64,000 bases of DNA from Pseudoflavonifractor sp050943825. GTDB lineage: Bacteria > Bacillota > Clostridia > Oscillospirales > Oscillospiraceae. Below, one piece after another: positions 1-9,509 of this stretch. Position 1 is the stretch's first letter. Every line of letters begins with the position of its first letter. The DNA lies in NCBI RefSeq assembly GCF_050943825.1, contig NZ_JBMNPX010000014.1:7140-71139 (forward strand), given 5' to 3'. The position numbers and the translations under genes are program-made. Below the pieces are notes generated by a model, which saw only the letters and a list, made by a program, of their open reading frames with translations, did no database searches and was not told the DNA's origin.

Positions 1-387
1 GTGGCCGAGGCTACATGGTCCGTGGCAGAGCAGACCCTGGGTGAGTCCTGCGGTGCGGCCAGACTCTATCTCATCGGCGTGGAGCAGATGGGTGAGGACG
101 AGTGGCAGGCGGACTATGGCTACTGCCTCAACGGTGCGGCGGTGGAGCTGGGAAGCGAGGGCTATGCCGCCCGCTTCATTATCCAGGACGGACAAATTAC
201 GGAGTTTGAGCTCTTTTTCCGCAGCTATACCGACACAGGTGAGCAGTCCATCGTGCTGCCTGAGGCCCAGGCCGCCGCGGCCATGTCCGCCCAGAAGGCA
301 GAGGGCAGCGAGCTGCTGCTGGCCTATGAGGACAGCGGTGCCACTGAGCTGCTGAAGGCGAAGTGGATTGCCATACAGGACCCTTGA
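1..387 (+). CDS. YycH-like WalRK regulatory protein, C-terminal part (5' end outside window)
   Basis: The frame is open from the first base, so the gene probably begins upstream of the window and the GTG at base 1 is not a convincing start. The visible 128 residues contain no membrane segment and look like the extracytoplasmic C-terminal half of a YycH/YycI-type protein, a beta-rich domain that modulates the WalK sensor kinase. The call rests mainly on context: a YycI-like gene follows after 18 bases, and walJ-rlmH lie further along the same strand. The family assignment is moderate because the protein is incomplete and YycH proteins diverge strongly. Confidence 0.5.
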   Translation: MAEATWSVAEQTLGESCGAARLYLIGVEQMGEDEWQADYGYCLNGAAVELGSEGYAARFIIQDGQITEFELFFRSYTDTGEQSIVLPEAQAAAAMSAQKAEGSELLLAYEDSGATELLKAKWIAIQDP

Positions 388-405
388 GAAGTGAGGTGAA
401 CCGCC

Positions 406-1230
406 TTGGAGTGGTCCAAGATTAAGAATATTGTGCTGCTCATGCTTCTGGCGGTGAACCTGTTCCTGCTGGTGCTGGTGGCGGATCAGGAGAGGAAATC
501 CGCTGTCTATCAGGAGGAAGCCCGCACCGGCGCGGTGGAAATCCTGGCGGCAGCCAACATCCACATGGACATGGAGGCTCTGCCCCCTGAGAGCAGGCTG
601 CACACCATGGCTGTGGAGCGGGACCGGACTACGGAGGATACCATGGCCAAGGCCCTGCTGGGAGAGAGCGTGAAGTCGGGCGATCTGGGACCGGTCACCT
701 ACACAGGCAGCTACGGTGAGGGACAGTTCCTCAGCGATGGCAAGTTCTCCTTTACCTTTGATGAGAACAGTGTACCGGTGGGTGAAAAGACGCCGGAGGA
801 GCATGGGCAGCAGCTGCTGGAAAAGGCGGGCTACCCATGCCAGGTGCTGGAGAGCCGTGAGCAGGAGGATGGAACCGTTCTGGTGACAGTACAGCAGCTG
901 TGGGATGGCAGCCCGGTGTTCAACAGCGTGGCTGAACTGACCTATGTGGATGGCAGCCTGCGGAGTATCCGGGGCCAGCGGCTGATGGGCATCCCTGAGC
1001 CGGAGGCCGGGAGTGAACCCCTGGATGTGGCCACTATTCTGCTGCGCTTTCTCAGCGGTGTGCAGGACGGCGGTTATGTATGCAGCAAAATTATCAGCAT
1101 GACGGCGGGCTATGAGGTTACCCTGTCCAGCACGGGCAGCGCGGCTCTGGATCCAGTATGGCTGATTACAACCAACACGGTTCCGTTCTATGTGGATGGA
1201 ACCGATGGGACGGTCCGGCAGGCGGAATAA
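406..1230 (+). CDS. YycI-like regulatory protein of the WalRK system
   Basis: A 274-residue protein opening with an N-terminal anchor (residues about 8-26, hydrophobic) preceded by the motif MEWSKIKN, which matches the typical MDWSK-type start of YycI. The rest is an extracytoplasmic beta-rich domain. In Firmicutes YycI works with YycH to control the essential WalK kinase that governs cell-wall turnover. The start is a TTG at 406 with a GAGGTGA-like ribosome site about 9 bases upstream. It follows the preceding gene closely, as expected for one operon, and ends just before a strong terminator. walJ, normally the next gene, lies about 20 kb away. Confidence 0.72.
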   Translation: MEWSKIKNIVLLMLLAVNLFLLVLVADQERKSAVYQEEARTGAVEILAAANIHMDMEALPPESRLHTMAVERDRTTEDTMAKALLGESVKSGDLGPVTYTGSYGEGQFLSDGKFSFTFDENSVPVGEKTPEEHGQQLLEKAGYPCQVLESREQEDGTVLVTVQQLWDGSPVFNSVAELTYVDGSLRSIRGQRLMGIPEPEAGSEPLDVATILLRFLSGVQDGGYVCSKIISMTAGYEVTLSSTGSAALDPVWLITTNTVPFYVDGTDGTVRQAE

Positions 1231-1246
1231 GATTAACAAGAACATG

Positions 1247-1292
1247 AAAGCGCTCTCTCCTTACTTTTTAAGTGAGGAGAGAGCGCTTTTTT
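1247..1292 (+). terminator. Rho-independent terminator after the yycI-like gene
   Basis: A 14-bp perfect stem (AAAGCGCTCTCTCC pairing with GGAGAGAGCGCTTT) around a 15-base loop, followed by a T run. It closes the YycH/YycI operon on the plus strand. Confidence 0.85.
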
Positions 1293-1453
1293 GCTGTGGG
1301 GGAGACAGATATGGGGCTTTTTTCGAGAAAAGGGCGGAATATGTACGTAGGGGGGAAACCGGATGGCCCGGAACGTGCAACAAATGCCGCCCGGACAGGG
1401 AAGGGTGAAGGGCCCATAGGGGCACAGACAAAACAGGGAAAAGGAGCAATGCC

Positions 1454-2050
1454 ATGAGTACACAGACAGAACACATCGGCCTGCACCAGTGGGAGAGCAC
1501 GGACAGCTTTCTCCGAGAGGACTTCAACGAGGACAACAGGAAGATTGACGAGGAGGTGGGAAAGCTGATTGCCGCAGTTCCCATTATCAAGCTGGGCGAA
1601 ATCACCACGTCGGAAAGCGCCCGACAGGTTGATGTTGATTTGTCGGAGATCGACTTTTCACAGTACTGGGAGGTACAGTTCCACATCCATGGCAACACCA
1701 GCCAAACGTGTGTTCTCTATGTCCGGCTCAACGGCGCAGCCGGTGAGGAGGACTATGAGTACAAAAGCGCAAACGGCAACAACTATGCAAGCAACTATCT
1801 GAGTGCAATTTCCCTGGGTTATCCCGGCAGTATGGACTATTACAGTGCAAAAGTAACCATTTTCAGCTCACCGGTCTTTATAAGCGCGCACACAGAGGGC
1901 TATGGAAAGGCAATACAGGATCAGCGCTCCTATGCCACACAGACCAGCGGCGTCACATTCTCCACATTGCAGGTTATGAATCTTGTTGCCAGTATCGGCA
2001 CCATCGATGCAGGACTGAAAATTGAGATATATGGGGTGAAGCGGCAATGA
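1454..2050 (+). CDS. Tail-fibre-like protein, copy 1 (conserved N-terminus, variable C-terminus)
   Basis: A 198-residue protein with no signal peptide. Residues 1-36 (MSTQTEHIGLHQWES ... DFNEDNRKIDEEVG) are nearly identical to the starts of three other proteins in this window (starts at 15924, 16372 and 25232), and the similarity is also high at DNA level over the first ~105 bases. After that the sequences diverge, apart from a shared beta-rich pattern (VDLSEIDFSQY) and an ending in YGVK that I associate with phage tail fibre proteins. AAAGGAGCAATGCC precedes the ATG. It overlaps a 42-codon ORF and converges on S-layer gene A. Function unknown; a receptor-binding or adhesin role is inference. 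Confidence 0.6.
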   Translation: MSTQTEHIGLHQWESTDSFLREDFNEDNRKIDEEVGKLIAAVPIIKLGEITTSESARQVDVDLSEIDFSQYWEVQFHIHGNTSQTCVLYVRLNGAAGEEDYEYKSANGNNYASNYLSAISLGYPGSMDYYSAKVTIFSSPVFISAHTEGYGKAIQDQRSYATQTSGVTFSTLQVMNLVASIGTIDAGLKIEIYGVKRQ

Positions 2051-2175
2051 AAATTGAAGTTTTGGTGTGTACGCTTAACGGGAATCAGCGCATGGAGTAC
2101 CGTGACGTACCAGAGGAGTGGTTCCTGTCCACAGAAAAGGAATTGAATAGCGAGACTGGAACAGACGGTAAATAA
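2047..2175 (+). CDS. 42-residue companion protein, copy 1
   Basis: A small ORF starting MKIEVLVCTLNGNQ, overlapping the stop of the tail-fibre-like gene as ATGA. A second ORF of exactly 42 codons, with a related start (MEIKVLVVHPDGTQ) and the same translational coupling, lies after copy 2 of the upstream gene (15182-15310, minus strand). Equal length, equal position and amino-acid similarity with different DNA sequence argue that this is a real gene. Function is unknown; such short tail-associated proteins are common after phage fibre genes. Confidence 0.55.
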   Translation: MKIEVLVCTLNGNQRMEYRDVPEEWFLSTEKELNSETGTDGK

Positions 2176-2179
2176 TCGT

Positions 2180-2217
2180 AAAAAGCGGCCCCTGGGTTTC
2201 CCCAGGAGCCGCTTTTT
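2180..2217. terminator. Bidirectional terminator between copy 1 unit and S-layer gene A
   Basis: A near-perfect inverted repeat (AAAAAGCGGC ... GCCGCTTTTT) with A and T tracts on both sides, placed between two converging genes so it can stop transcription from either side. Confidence 0.85.
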
Positions 2218-2237
2218 GGCATTACTGCAACTGTGAA

Positions 2238-5147
2238 TTAGACAGCAGCAGCAACGAAAGTCAGGGTAATGGTGCTGGTGCTAGTACCATCCTCGGCGGT
2301 AACGGTAATGGTGATGGTGTTAGCAGGACCAGCCTGAGAGCCATTGTTCTGCACAACGGCAGTGCCGCTGACCACATAGGTAGCACCGGGAGCCACAGTC
2401 ACTTCGCTGATGGCCACGGTCTTGCCCTCAGTAGCCTTAGCAGGGGCCTCAGCGACAGTGCCGCTGGTGCTGCTGGCATAGGTTTCATTAGCGCCATCAA
2501 TAGTGTACTTAATGGCAGAGGCAGTAGCAGTATTGCTCAGAACCTGCTTGATGTACACGATCTCGGCCATACCGTCGTTGTTGGCATCGATAACAGTGAC
2601 CACGTCGGTAGCATCAGCGGTCACAGCATCGAAGGAGAGAGTATTGACAGCGTCATCAGTGCCGATGTAGTAGATAGCGGTGTCGGCGTTCACAGTCTTG
2701 ACGGTGGCGCCGGAAACCAGAGTGCCGCCGGAGACGTTGATGCCGTTGGTGGTGGAAGTAACAGTAACCTTGCTCACGATGCCATTAGCATCCTTCGCGG
2801 CAACAGTGTAGAAGGTGCGGACAACGGGAGCGCTGCTGTTATTAACCAGCTTGTTGGTGTCGAAAGCGGTGACATCGAGCTTCAGAGTGGTAGCCTCGCC
2901 GTTCACAATGGCGTTGACCACATAGTGAGCGGGAACATCGCCATTCTTGGGAACGTAAGTGGTCTCAATGCTGGAGCCGGTGAAGTAGACGATGTCGCCC
3001 ACAGTACCGGTCAGAGTGCCGGCAGCAGAGACATACACGTAGGAGGCGATACCGTTCTTCACGACGACCTTCATGGTAGCGCCGGACATGGAGGGAACCT
3101 CATTGATGCCCTTGTAAGCAGTGTAGACAGCCTTGCCGTCGGTACCGGTGGTCTTGACCAGGAAGATGGTGTTGGCGCTGGCCACACCCTTGCTGGCGCC
3201 GCCGCGGACAGTCAGGTTGGCATTGCCGTTCTTGATCTCGGTAGCGGTGGAAGCAGTGGCATCAGCGGTCACAGCAGTCAGCTCATACTTGCCGTTGCTG
3301 TCAACAGAATAGGTGTAGAACGCATCCTTGACAACATTGCTGAGTTCGGTCTTGTTAGAAGTATCACCGCCAACAGCAGCGGTGTCCTTTACGATGGTCT
3401 TGCCACCCAGCTTGGAGATGGTCACGATCTCGGTGGTGCCGTCATCCTTGAGCAGCTGAGCCTGAGCATACTTGCTCTCGCCCAGAGCGCCGGTACCGTC
3501 AACCCAAGCGGTATCCAGAACCACAGCATAGCTGTTGTCGGTGGCCTTGTCGGTGTCCTTCACAGCCTTGACAATGTTGTTGGCGTTGTCCAGGTAGAAG
3601 GTGTAGGTGTTGGTGTAGTCCTTGCTCCAGCTGTTGGAAGCGTTGGTCAGGTCAGAGGTCAGATAGTAGGTGCCGTCCAGCAGGAGACCCTTGGTGGAGT
3701 GCAGGCCGGAAACAACGCCGGAGACGGAGGCAGCCTTCTCGATGTAGGTGACCTTGCCGATCTGGACGTACAGAACCACGTCGCCCTTCTTCAGGTCGGC
3801 ATAGCCCTTCACGGTCTCAGTGGTGTTGGCAGCGGAGAAAGCGTTGATAACGCCGGGCACCTTAACCTGGGTAGCGTCGCCCACAACCTTGGTGGAGGGG
3901 GCAGCAGTCAGGGTGGCGACCTTCTTCTCGGTAACCTTGATGATGTCGGCCTTGCCGTTGTTGTTGCTGTCGATGAACTCAACGATGGCGCCCTTCTTGG
4001 CGGCAGCGGTGGTCACATCGCTGTTGAAAGCGGTACCGGCAGCAGCGTTGGGGACAGTCTTCTGAACGCCGTTGACAAAGCTGTAGATATCGGGGTTGGA
4101 AGTACCCATCTCAACAGCGGCCAGGAAGTCCTTGTGGCTAGAGGTAGTAGCGTTGGTCAGGTTGATGCCAGTGTTGGCAGTAGCCAGAACAACAGTAGAA
4201 GCAGCGGTCAGAGAAGTGGAGTACAGGGACTTGTAGGTCAGAGTAACCACACCGTTGTTCACGTTCACGTCGTTCTTGGTGTAGAACGCAACCTTAGTGC
4301 CGGCCTGATCGGGAGAAACGGCAAACTTGGCAGCGTTGGCGGCATTGACGGCAGCAATCTCAGCGGCAGTAGCGCCGGAGAGAGCGGTCAGGGTAGCGTC
4401 GCCGTTAGCAGGAATGTTGCTCACCAGAGCCTCAACCTTGGCCAGACCATAGACCTGCTGGCCCAGGGTGGTGGCAGCGCTGACGTACTTGCTCAGGTAC
4501 TGAACGCCCATGTCATACTGGAACTCGGGAGTCACAGTCTTGGCGAACAGAGCGTTGTAGATCATCTGAGCAGCGCCGTCACGGGTCAGAGTGTCGGTGG
4601 CCTTCACGCTCATGTTGTTGATCAGACCGGCGGCCTGAGCGTCCTTCATGATGTTGACGGACCACATGGAGTCGCCCTGATACTTGCTGGCGTTGGCGTC
4701 ATAGCCCAGAGCGACCAGCAGCATCTTGGCAGCCTGGACAACGGTCACGCCCTGGGTGGGGAAGAAGTGGCCCAGGCCGTCGCCGGAGATGATGCCGTTG
4801 GCATAGCAGTACTTGATGTAGCCCTCGGCCCAGTTGGTGTCGATGTCGGTCAGGTCGGTCTTGGTGCCCTCGAAGATGGCAGCATCCACGTCGCCCATCA
4901 GAATGTAGGTGATGAGCTTGGCCATGGTGGCACGGTCCACGCCCTCAGAAGGGGCGAAAGAGCCGTCGGGCTTGCCCACGATGATGCCGAGATCGACCAT
5001 CAGGGACACAGCCTCTTTGTTGGTGACCTGATCCATGTCGGTCAGATCAGCCGCAGTCTTGTCCGCAGCGCCGGCGCCGATGACCATCATGCCCAGGAGC
5101 ATGACGGAGGCCAGAGCCAGACTGAGGACCCGCTTGAGGTTTCTCAT
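2238..5147 (-). CDS. S-layer-type protein A with SLH domains
   Basis: A 969-residue secreted protein. Residues 1-27 are a signal peptide ending AGAA. About residues 30-210 form three SLH modules (for example TKTDLTDID, WAEGYIKYCYANGIISGDG, and a TVVQAAKMLL-type helix), which bind secondary cell-wall polymer. The long remainder is Thr/Ser/Ala/Val rich and beta-predicted, ending in a beta-sandwich-like stretch with TITVTAEDGT. The first 27 residues and the ribosome site AGAAGGAGGAATTTCC are almost identical in genes B, C and D. It is the only one of the four with a near-consensus sigma-A promoter directly upstream (5232-5260), so it may be the expressed S-layer gene (inference). Confidence 0.9.
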   Translation of the reverse strand: MRNLKRVLSLALASVMLLGMMVIGAGAADKTAADLTDMDQVTNKEAVSLMVDLGIIVGKPDGSFAPSEGVDRATMAKLITYILMGDVDAAIFEGTKTDLTDIDTNWAEGYIKYCYANGIISGDGLGHFFPTQGVTVVQAAKMLLVALGYDANASKYQGDSMWSVNIMKDAQAAGLINNMSVKATDTLTRDGAAQMIYNALFAKTVTPEFQYDMGVQYLSKYVSAATTLGQQVYGLAKVEALVSNIPANGDATLTALSGATAAEIAAVNAANAAKFAVSPDQAGTKVAFYTKNDVNVNNGVVTLTYKSLYSTSLTAASTVVLATANTGINLTNATTSSHKDFLAAVEMGTSNPDIYSFVNGVQKTVPNAAAGTAFNSDVTTAAAKKGAIVEFIDSNNNGKADIIKVTEKKVATLTAAPSTKVVGDATQVKVPGVINAFSAANTTETVKGYADLKKGDVVLYVQIGKVTYIEKAASVSGVVSGLHSTKGLLLDGTYYLTSDLTNASNSWSKDYTNTYTFYLDNANNIVKAVKDTDKATDNSYAVVLDTAWVDGTGALGESKYAQAQLLKDDGTTEIVTISKLGGKTIVKDTAAVGGDTSNKTELSNVVKDAFYTYSVDSNGKYELTAVTADATASTATEIKNGNANLTVRGGASKGVASANTIFLVKTTGTDGKAVYTAYKGINEVPSMSGATMKVVVKNGIASYVYVSAAGTLTGTVGDIVYFTGSSIETTYVPKNGDVPAHYVVNAIVNGEATTLKLDVTAFDTNKLVNNSSAPVVRTFYTVAAKDANGIVSKVTVTSTTNGINVSGGTLVSGATVKTVNADTAIYYIGTDDAVNTLSFDAVTADATDVVTVIDANNDGMAEIVYIKQVLSNTATASAIKYTIDGANETYASSTSGTVAEAPAKATEGKTVAISEVTVAPGATYVVSGTAVVQNNGSQAGPANTITITVTAEDGTSTSTITLTFVAAAV

Positions 5148-5231
5148 TTGGAAATTCCTCCTTCTAAAATTTGAGTGTCAGGGTCGAAAACAACCGCTCA
5201 GGGTCGTATAACTCCCCTTGCCTCTGTGGGC

Positions 5232-5260
5232 ATGATAATACATCCCGGCGAAATCGTCAA
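5232..5260 (-). promoter_or_regulatory. Sigma-A promoter of S-layer gene A
   Basis: Read on the minus strand: -35 TTGACG (5260-5255), 17-bp spacer, -10 TATCAT (5237-5232). The transcript would have a leader of roughly 80 bases containing the segment shared with genes B-D (GTTATACGACCCTGAGCGG). Confidence 0.7.
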
Positions 5261-5683
5261 GCGGTTTTCCCCATTTGTAACACAACCGTAAAACTACGTC
5301 CTCGCCGTTCCTGTCTTATCATTTTTTGTTAGACGATACGGCCATTTAAAAGGTTCCCGCCCTGTTTTAAAAATTTTTCTGGACTTTTCACGCAGCTGTA
5401 ACATTTCCATTCCTTAAATACATATAAGGTTTGGGTCCCCCGTTTCGGCGCGTCGGGCACCCGTTTACCCCCTCCCCTTATTCCCCGTTCCGGCCCCCGG
5501 CGGCGTACGTTTGCGTGCAACTTTTTTCTTTCGGGCAGTAACTTTTTTTCAGTCTCTGCGTCTAAGAAACAGAGAGGCAATCTTAAGGTTATCTTAAAAA
5601 GTTGTCATTCATTTGTAGTGCTTTTCCAGCTTGGCGCATGCTACAATGATGATGAGAACCTACGGCAATAGGAGGAAATGAAA
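5261..5683. promoter_or_regulatory. Divergent intergenic region between S-layer A and the efflux operon
   Basis: No gene is supported here. Besides the possible WalR box it holds a direct repeat TCTTAA at 5581 and 5592 (11-bp period, the spacing used by OmpR-family regulators) and a -10-like TACAAT at 5642-5647 with no good -35. This fits an activator-dependent promoter for the MacA-type gene. The rest is pyrimidine-rich DNA without recognisable structure. Confidence 0.35.
5276..5292 (+). promoter_or_regulatory. Possible WalR-box upstream of S-layer gene A
   Basis: TGTAAC-N5-CGTAAA differs by one base from the published WalR consensus TGTWAH-N5-TGTWAH. It begins 16 bp upstream of the -35 element, where an OmpR-family activator would bind. 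The WalRK accessory genes are about 4 kb away. A single match in AT-rich DNA can arise by chance. Confidence 0.3.
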
Positions 5684-7465
5684 ATGGCTGAACAGAACAC
5701 CCCCGTCATGGACCCGGCGCCCGTTCACACACCGGCTCCCCAGCCCTCTGGCAAAGCCCCGGAACGCAAGAAGAAGAACAGGAAAATCGTCAAGAACATT
5801 ATCACGGCGATTATCGTTCTTGCGGTGATCGCCGCTGCCGGCTGGGCACTTTGGTACTTCGTGTTTACCGACCATAAGGATTCCAACCTGGGTGAACCCA
5901 TCTATGACACCGCGTACACGGGCACCATCTCCACCACAGTCCGAGGCGGCGGTGCTGCCAACGCCAAGGACTCCGCCACCATCACCCTGGCTGCCGACGG
6001 CGTGGTCCAGGAGGTCTATGTCACCCAGGGCCAGGTGGTTAACGCCGGTGATCCTCTCTATGTGGTCACCTCTCCCGCCGCCGAGGAGGCGCTGAAGACC
6101 GCCCAGGAGGCGCTGGTTGCTCAGCAGGAGGCCATGTCCAAGCTCAATGAGGAGATGGCCGACCTCCAGAAGAGCCGCAATGATCTGACCATCACCGCGC
6201 CCCACGGCGGCAAGCTCACCGAGGTTTCTGATGTTAAGGTGGGCGACCCCATGACCTCGGGCACTCAGATCGCGGTTCTGGTGGACGACACCAAGCTGAA
6301 GCTCTCCCTCTATTACAGCTATGCCTATGAGAACGAGATCTCCGTAGGCCAGACGGCTGAGATCTCCATCCCCGCCACCATGACCACCCGCACCGGCACG
6401 GTGGAGAAGATTAATAAGGTAGAGCGCATCGTCCCCGAGGGCTCTGTCACCTTTGAGGTTGTCTTTGTGCTGGACAATCCCGGCACTCTCACCGCCGACA
6501 TGGTGGCCTCCGCCTCCCTGACCGACTCCGCCGGCAATCCCATCTACCCCTATGAGAGCGGCAAGCTGGCCTACTATCAGACCACCACCATCGCCACCAA
6601 GGCCTCCGGCCCGGTGGAGCAGGTGGCCGACCTGATGAACTACGCCAACGTCACTGCCGGTCAGGTGCTGCTGATTCAGGGCACCAACGATATCGACGAG
6701 CAGATCCGAGCCAAGCAGGAGCAGATCAACACCGCCCAGGAGTCTCTGACCAAGGCCCAGCAGGCTGTCACCGACGCTGAGAAGAACGTGCAGAACTTCT
6801 CCGCCACCGCCCCTATCTCCGGCACCGTGGTCACCTGCTCCCTGGTGCCTGATATGGAGGTCACCTCCGGCACCGCGGCCATCGTCATCGCGGACAACGC
6901 GGTTATGACGGTCAATATCCAGGTGGACGACCGTAACCGTCAGTACATCTCCGAGGGCATGACCATCAACCTGTCCGACTGGAACGGCAACAGCTACATG
7001 GGCGTGGTGGAGACCGTGGCCGTCCAGGGCACCAACGAGAACGGCGTCACCGTTTTCCCCGCCACCATCCGGGTGGACAATCCCACCGGCACGCTGATGG
7101 GCGGCTACTATCTGGACTATGAGTTCACCGCCGCCGAGAGCACCGGCGTCCTCATCCCCACTCAGGACGTGCGGTATTACACCCCCGAGGGTGCTGAGAA
7201 GCCCCAGGCTGTTGTCTATCTCCAGCTCCAGCCCGGCCAGGGGACTCCCGAGAACGCCATTGACAAGACCACCCTGCCCGCCGATATGCAGGAAGAGATT
7301 CCCGACGACTGCGTGGTTGTGCCTGTTGAGACCGGCCTGAACGACGACATGAACGTGGAGATCACCTCCGGTCTGAACGACGGCGACGTGGTCTACAACA
7401 ACACCCCCAGCGAGGACGGCAGCTATTACGGCCGCAAGGCCAGTGCCTCCTCCAAGGCGGGCTGA
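5684..7465 (+). CDS. MacA/HlyD-family periplasmic-adaptor-like efflux protein
   Basis: About 593 residues. A short cytoplasmic N-terminus rich in Lys/Arg precedes one transmembrane helix (about residues 36-60, IITAIIVLAVIAAAGW). Outside the membrane follow two lipoyl/barrel-sandwich regions interleaved with two coiled coils (EEALKTAQEALVAQQEAM and QEQINTAQESLTKAQQAV), the layout of membrane-fusion adaptors. In Gram-positives these partner MacB-type transporters exporting peptides, antibiotics or lipids. The ATG at 5684 is preferred over the one at 5678 because AGGAGG (5670-5675) lies 8 bases ahead of it. First gene of a three-gene transporter set. Substrate unknown. Confidence 0.85.
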   Translation: MAEQNTPVMDPAPVHTPAPQPSGKAPERKKKNRKIVKNIITAIIVLAVIAAAGWALWYFVFTDHKDSNLGEPIYDTAYTGTISTTVRGGGAANAKDSATITLAADGVVQEVYVTQGQVVNAGDPLYVVTSPAAEEALKTAQEALVAQQEAMSKLNEEMADLQKSRNDLTITAPHGGKLTEVSDVKVGDPMTSGTQIAVLVDDTKLKLSLYYSYAYENEISVGQTAEISIPATMTTRTGTVEKINKVERIVPEGSVTFEVVFVLDNPGTLTADMVASASLTDSAGNPIYPYESGKLAYYQTTTIATKASGPVEQVADLMNYANVTAGQVLLIQGTNDIDEQIRAKQEQINTAQESLTKAQQAVTDAEKNVQNFSATAPISGTVVTCSLVPDMEVTSGTAAIVIADNAVMTVNIQVDDRNRQYISEGMTINLSDWNGNSYMGVVETVAVQGTNENGVTVFPATIRVDNPTGTLMGGYYLDYEFTAAESTGVLIPTQDVRYYTPEGAEKPQAVVYLQLQPGQGTPENAIDKTTLPADMQEEIPDDCVVVPVETGLNDDMNVEITSGLNDGDVVYNNTPSEDGSYYGRKASASSKAG

Positions 7466-7493
7466 AGCGCTCCTGTTAAAAGGAGATGATGGA

Positions 7494-8185
<692 letters not shown>

Positions 8186-8189
<4 letters not shown>

Positions 8190-9463
8190 ACTTAAAGCAG
8201 ACAATCAAGCTGGCGGCCAAGTCCATCGGCGCCCGGAAGGGCCGCACCTTTCTCACCATGCTGGGCGTCATCATCGGTCTGGCTGCGGTCATCATTCTGG
8301 TGACCTATGCCCAGGGCACCACCAAGCAGATGATGGACCTGATGAAGTCCATGGGCACCAACCAGATTCAGGTCTCCGCCTACAAGTGGACGGGCGGTTC
8401 CAGCGACGACGTGGTGTTCAACAGTCTCTATAACTACTGCAAGCAGATGGACGATTTGGTGCTGGGCGTAACACCCAACCAGTACTGCTGGTTCACCGTG
8501 CAGTACGGTGCCAAGAACTCCAACAACATGTACTCGGAGGACGGGAGCACTCAGCCCCCCCAGATCTGGATGGGCAGCGACCAGTGGTCGATCTGCAACA
8601 ACGCCACCATTGCCAAGGGCCGTGATCTCACCTATCTGGACATACAGAGCGGCAGTCAGGTCTGTGTTCTGGGTTCTTATGCCGCCAAGATGTTCTTTAA
8701 CTATGCCAATCCCATCGGTGAGACCATGCTCTTTGACGGCGTTCCCTTTAAGGTCATCGGTGTGTATGAGTCCCGTATCAACGAGGAGACCCTTACCGAG
8801 GAGACCCAGCACTATGTCCAGCAGGACAATTTCATTCTTCTGCCCTACACCACCACCCGCGCCTTCCAGGTGGCCGGCTCCAGCAATGTCTCCACCGGCA
8901 ACTCCGACTTTATTGTCAAGGCCAAGGATGCTGCCTCCACTCAGGAGGCTGCCGCCCGTCTGGAGGGTTTCCTGAAGGGCCTGATTGGTGACTCCAAGAC
9001 CGGCAACAGCTACGGTTACTACAACGTCTATTCTACCGACAACTACATCAACTCCACCGAGGAAGCCAACAAGAGCCAGCAGATGCTGCTGGGCGGCATC
9101 GCGGCCATCTCCCTCATCGTGGGTGGTATCGGCATCATGAACATTATGCTGGTCACTGTCACCGAGCGTACCCGTGAGATTGGTATCCGCAAGGCCATCG
9201 GCGCCGAACGGCGGAGCATCATCATCCAGTTCCTCATTGAGGCCTGTATGATCTGCGGCCTGGGCGGTATCCTAGGCATCGCCGTTGGCTATGTCGGCAC
9301 ACTGATAGTCTGTAAACAAACCCTTGGCATCATATTGCTGCCCAACGCCGGCATCACCGTTGGTGCCTTTGTCATCTCGGTGGGCCTGGGCATCATCTTC
9401 GGTCTCTACCCCGCCATCAAGGCCAGCGGCCTCCAGCCTGTGGAAGCCCTGCGGGCTGACTGA
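8186..9463 (+). CDS. MacB-type ABC transporter permease
   Basis: A 425-residue permease with one N-terminal membrane helix (GRTFLTMLGVIIGLAAVIIL), a large extracellular MacB core domain, and three C-terminal helices (AISLIVGGIGIMNIMLV and the final region), with the conserved ERTREIGIRKAIGA motif of the FtsX/MacB family. It acts by mechanotransmission with the ATPase and adaptor encoded just upstream. It starts with GTG overlapping the ATPase stop. The SLH protein downstream begins 46 bases after its stop and may be co-transcribed. Confidence 0.92.
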
Positions 9464-9509
9464 TTCCGTTTTCCGTCATTCCAACTCCATATATAAGGGA
9501 GAGAGAAAT

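Noticed and set aside
2925..5174. 749-codon open frame antisense to S-layer gene A (and similar very long ones at 12083-14395, 17675-19873, 26390-29380)
   Set aside because: They are mirror frames produced by the GC-rich, Ala/Thr/Val-biased codons of the S-layer genes. They have no ribosome site and low-complexity Gly/Val/His/Asp composition.
5329..5580. 83-codon minus-strand ORF in the gap upstream of the efflux operon
   Set aside because: No ribosome site, composition Arg/Lys/Pro-rich and unlike neighbours; the gap looks regulatory.
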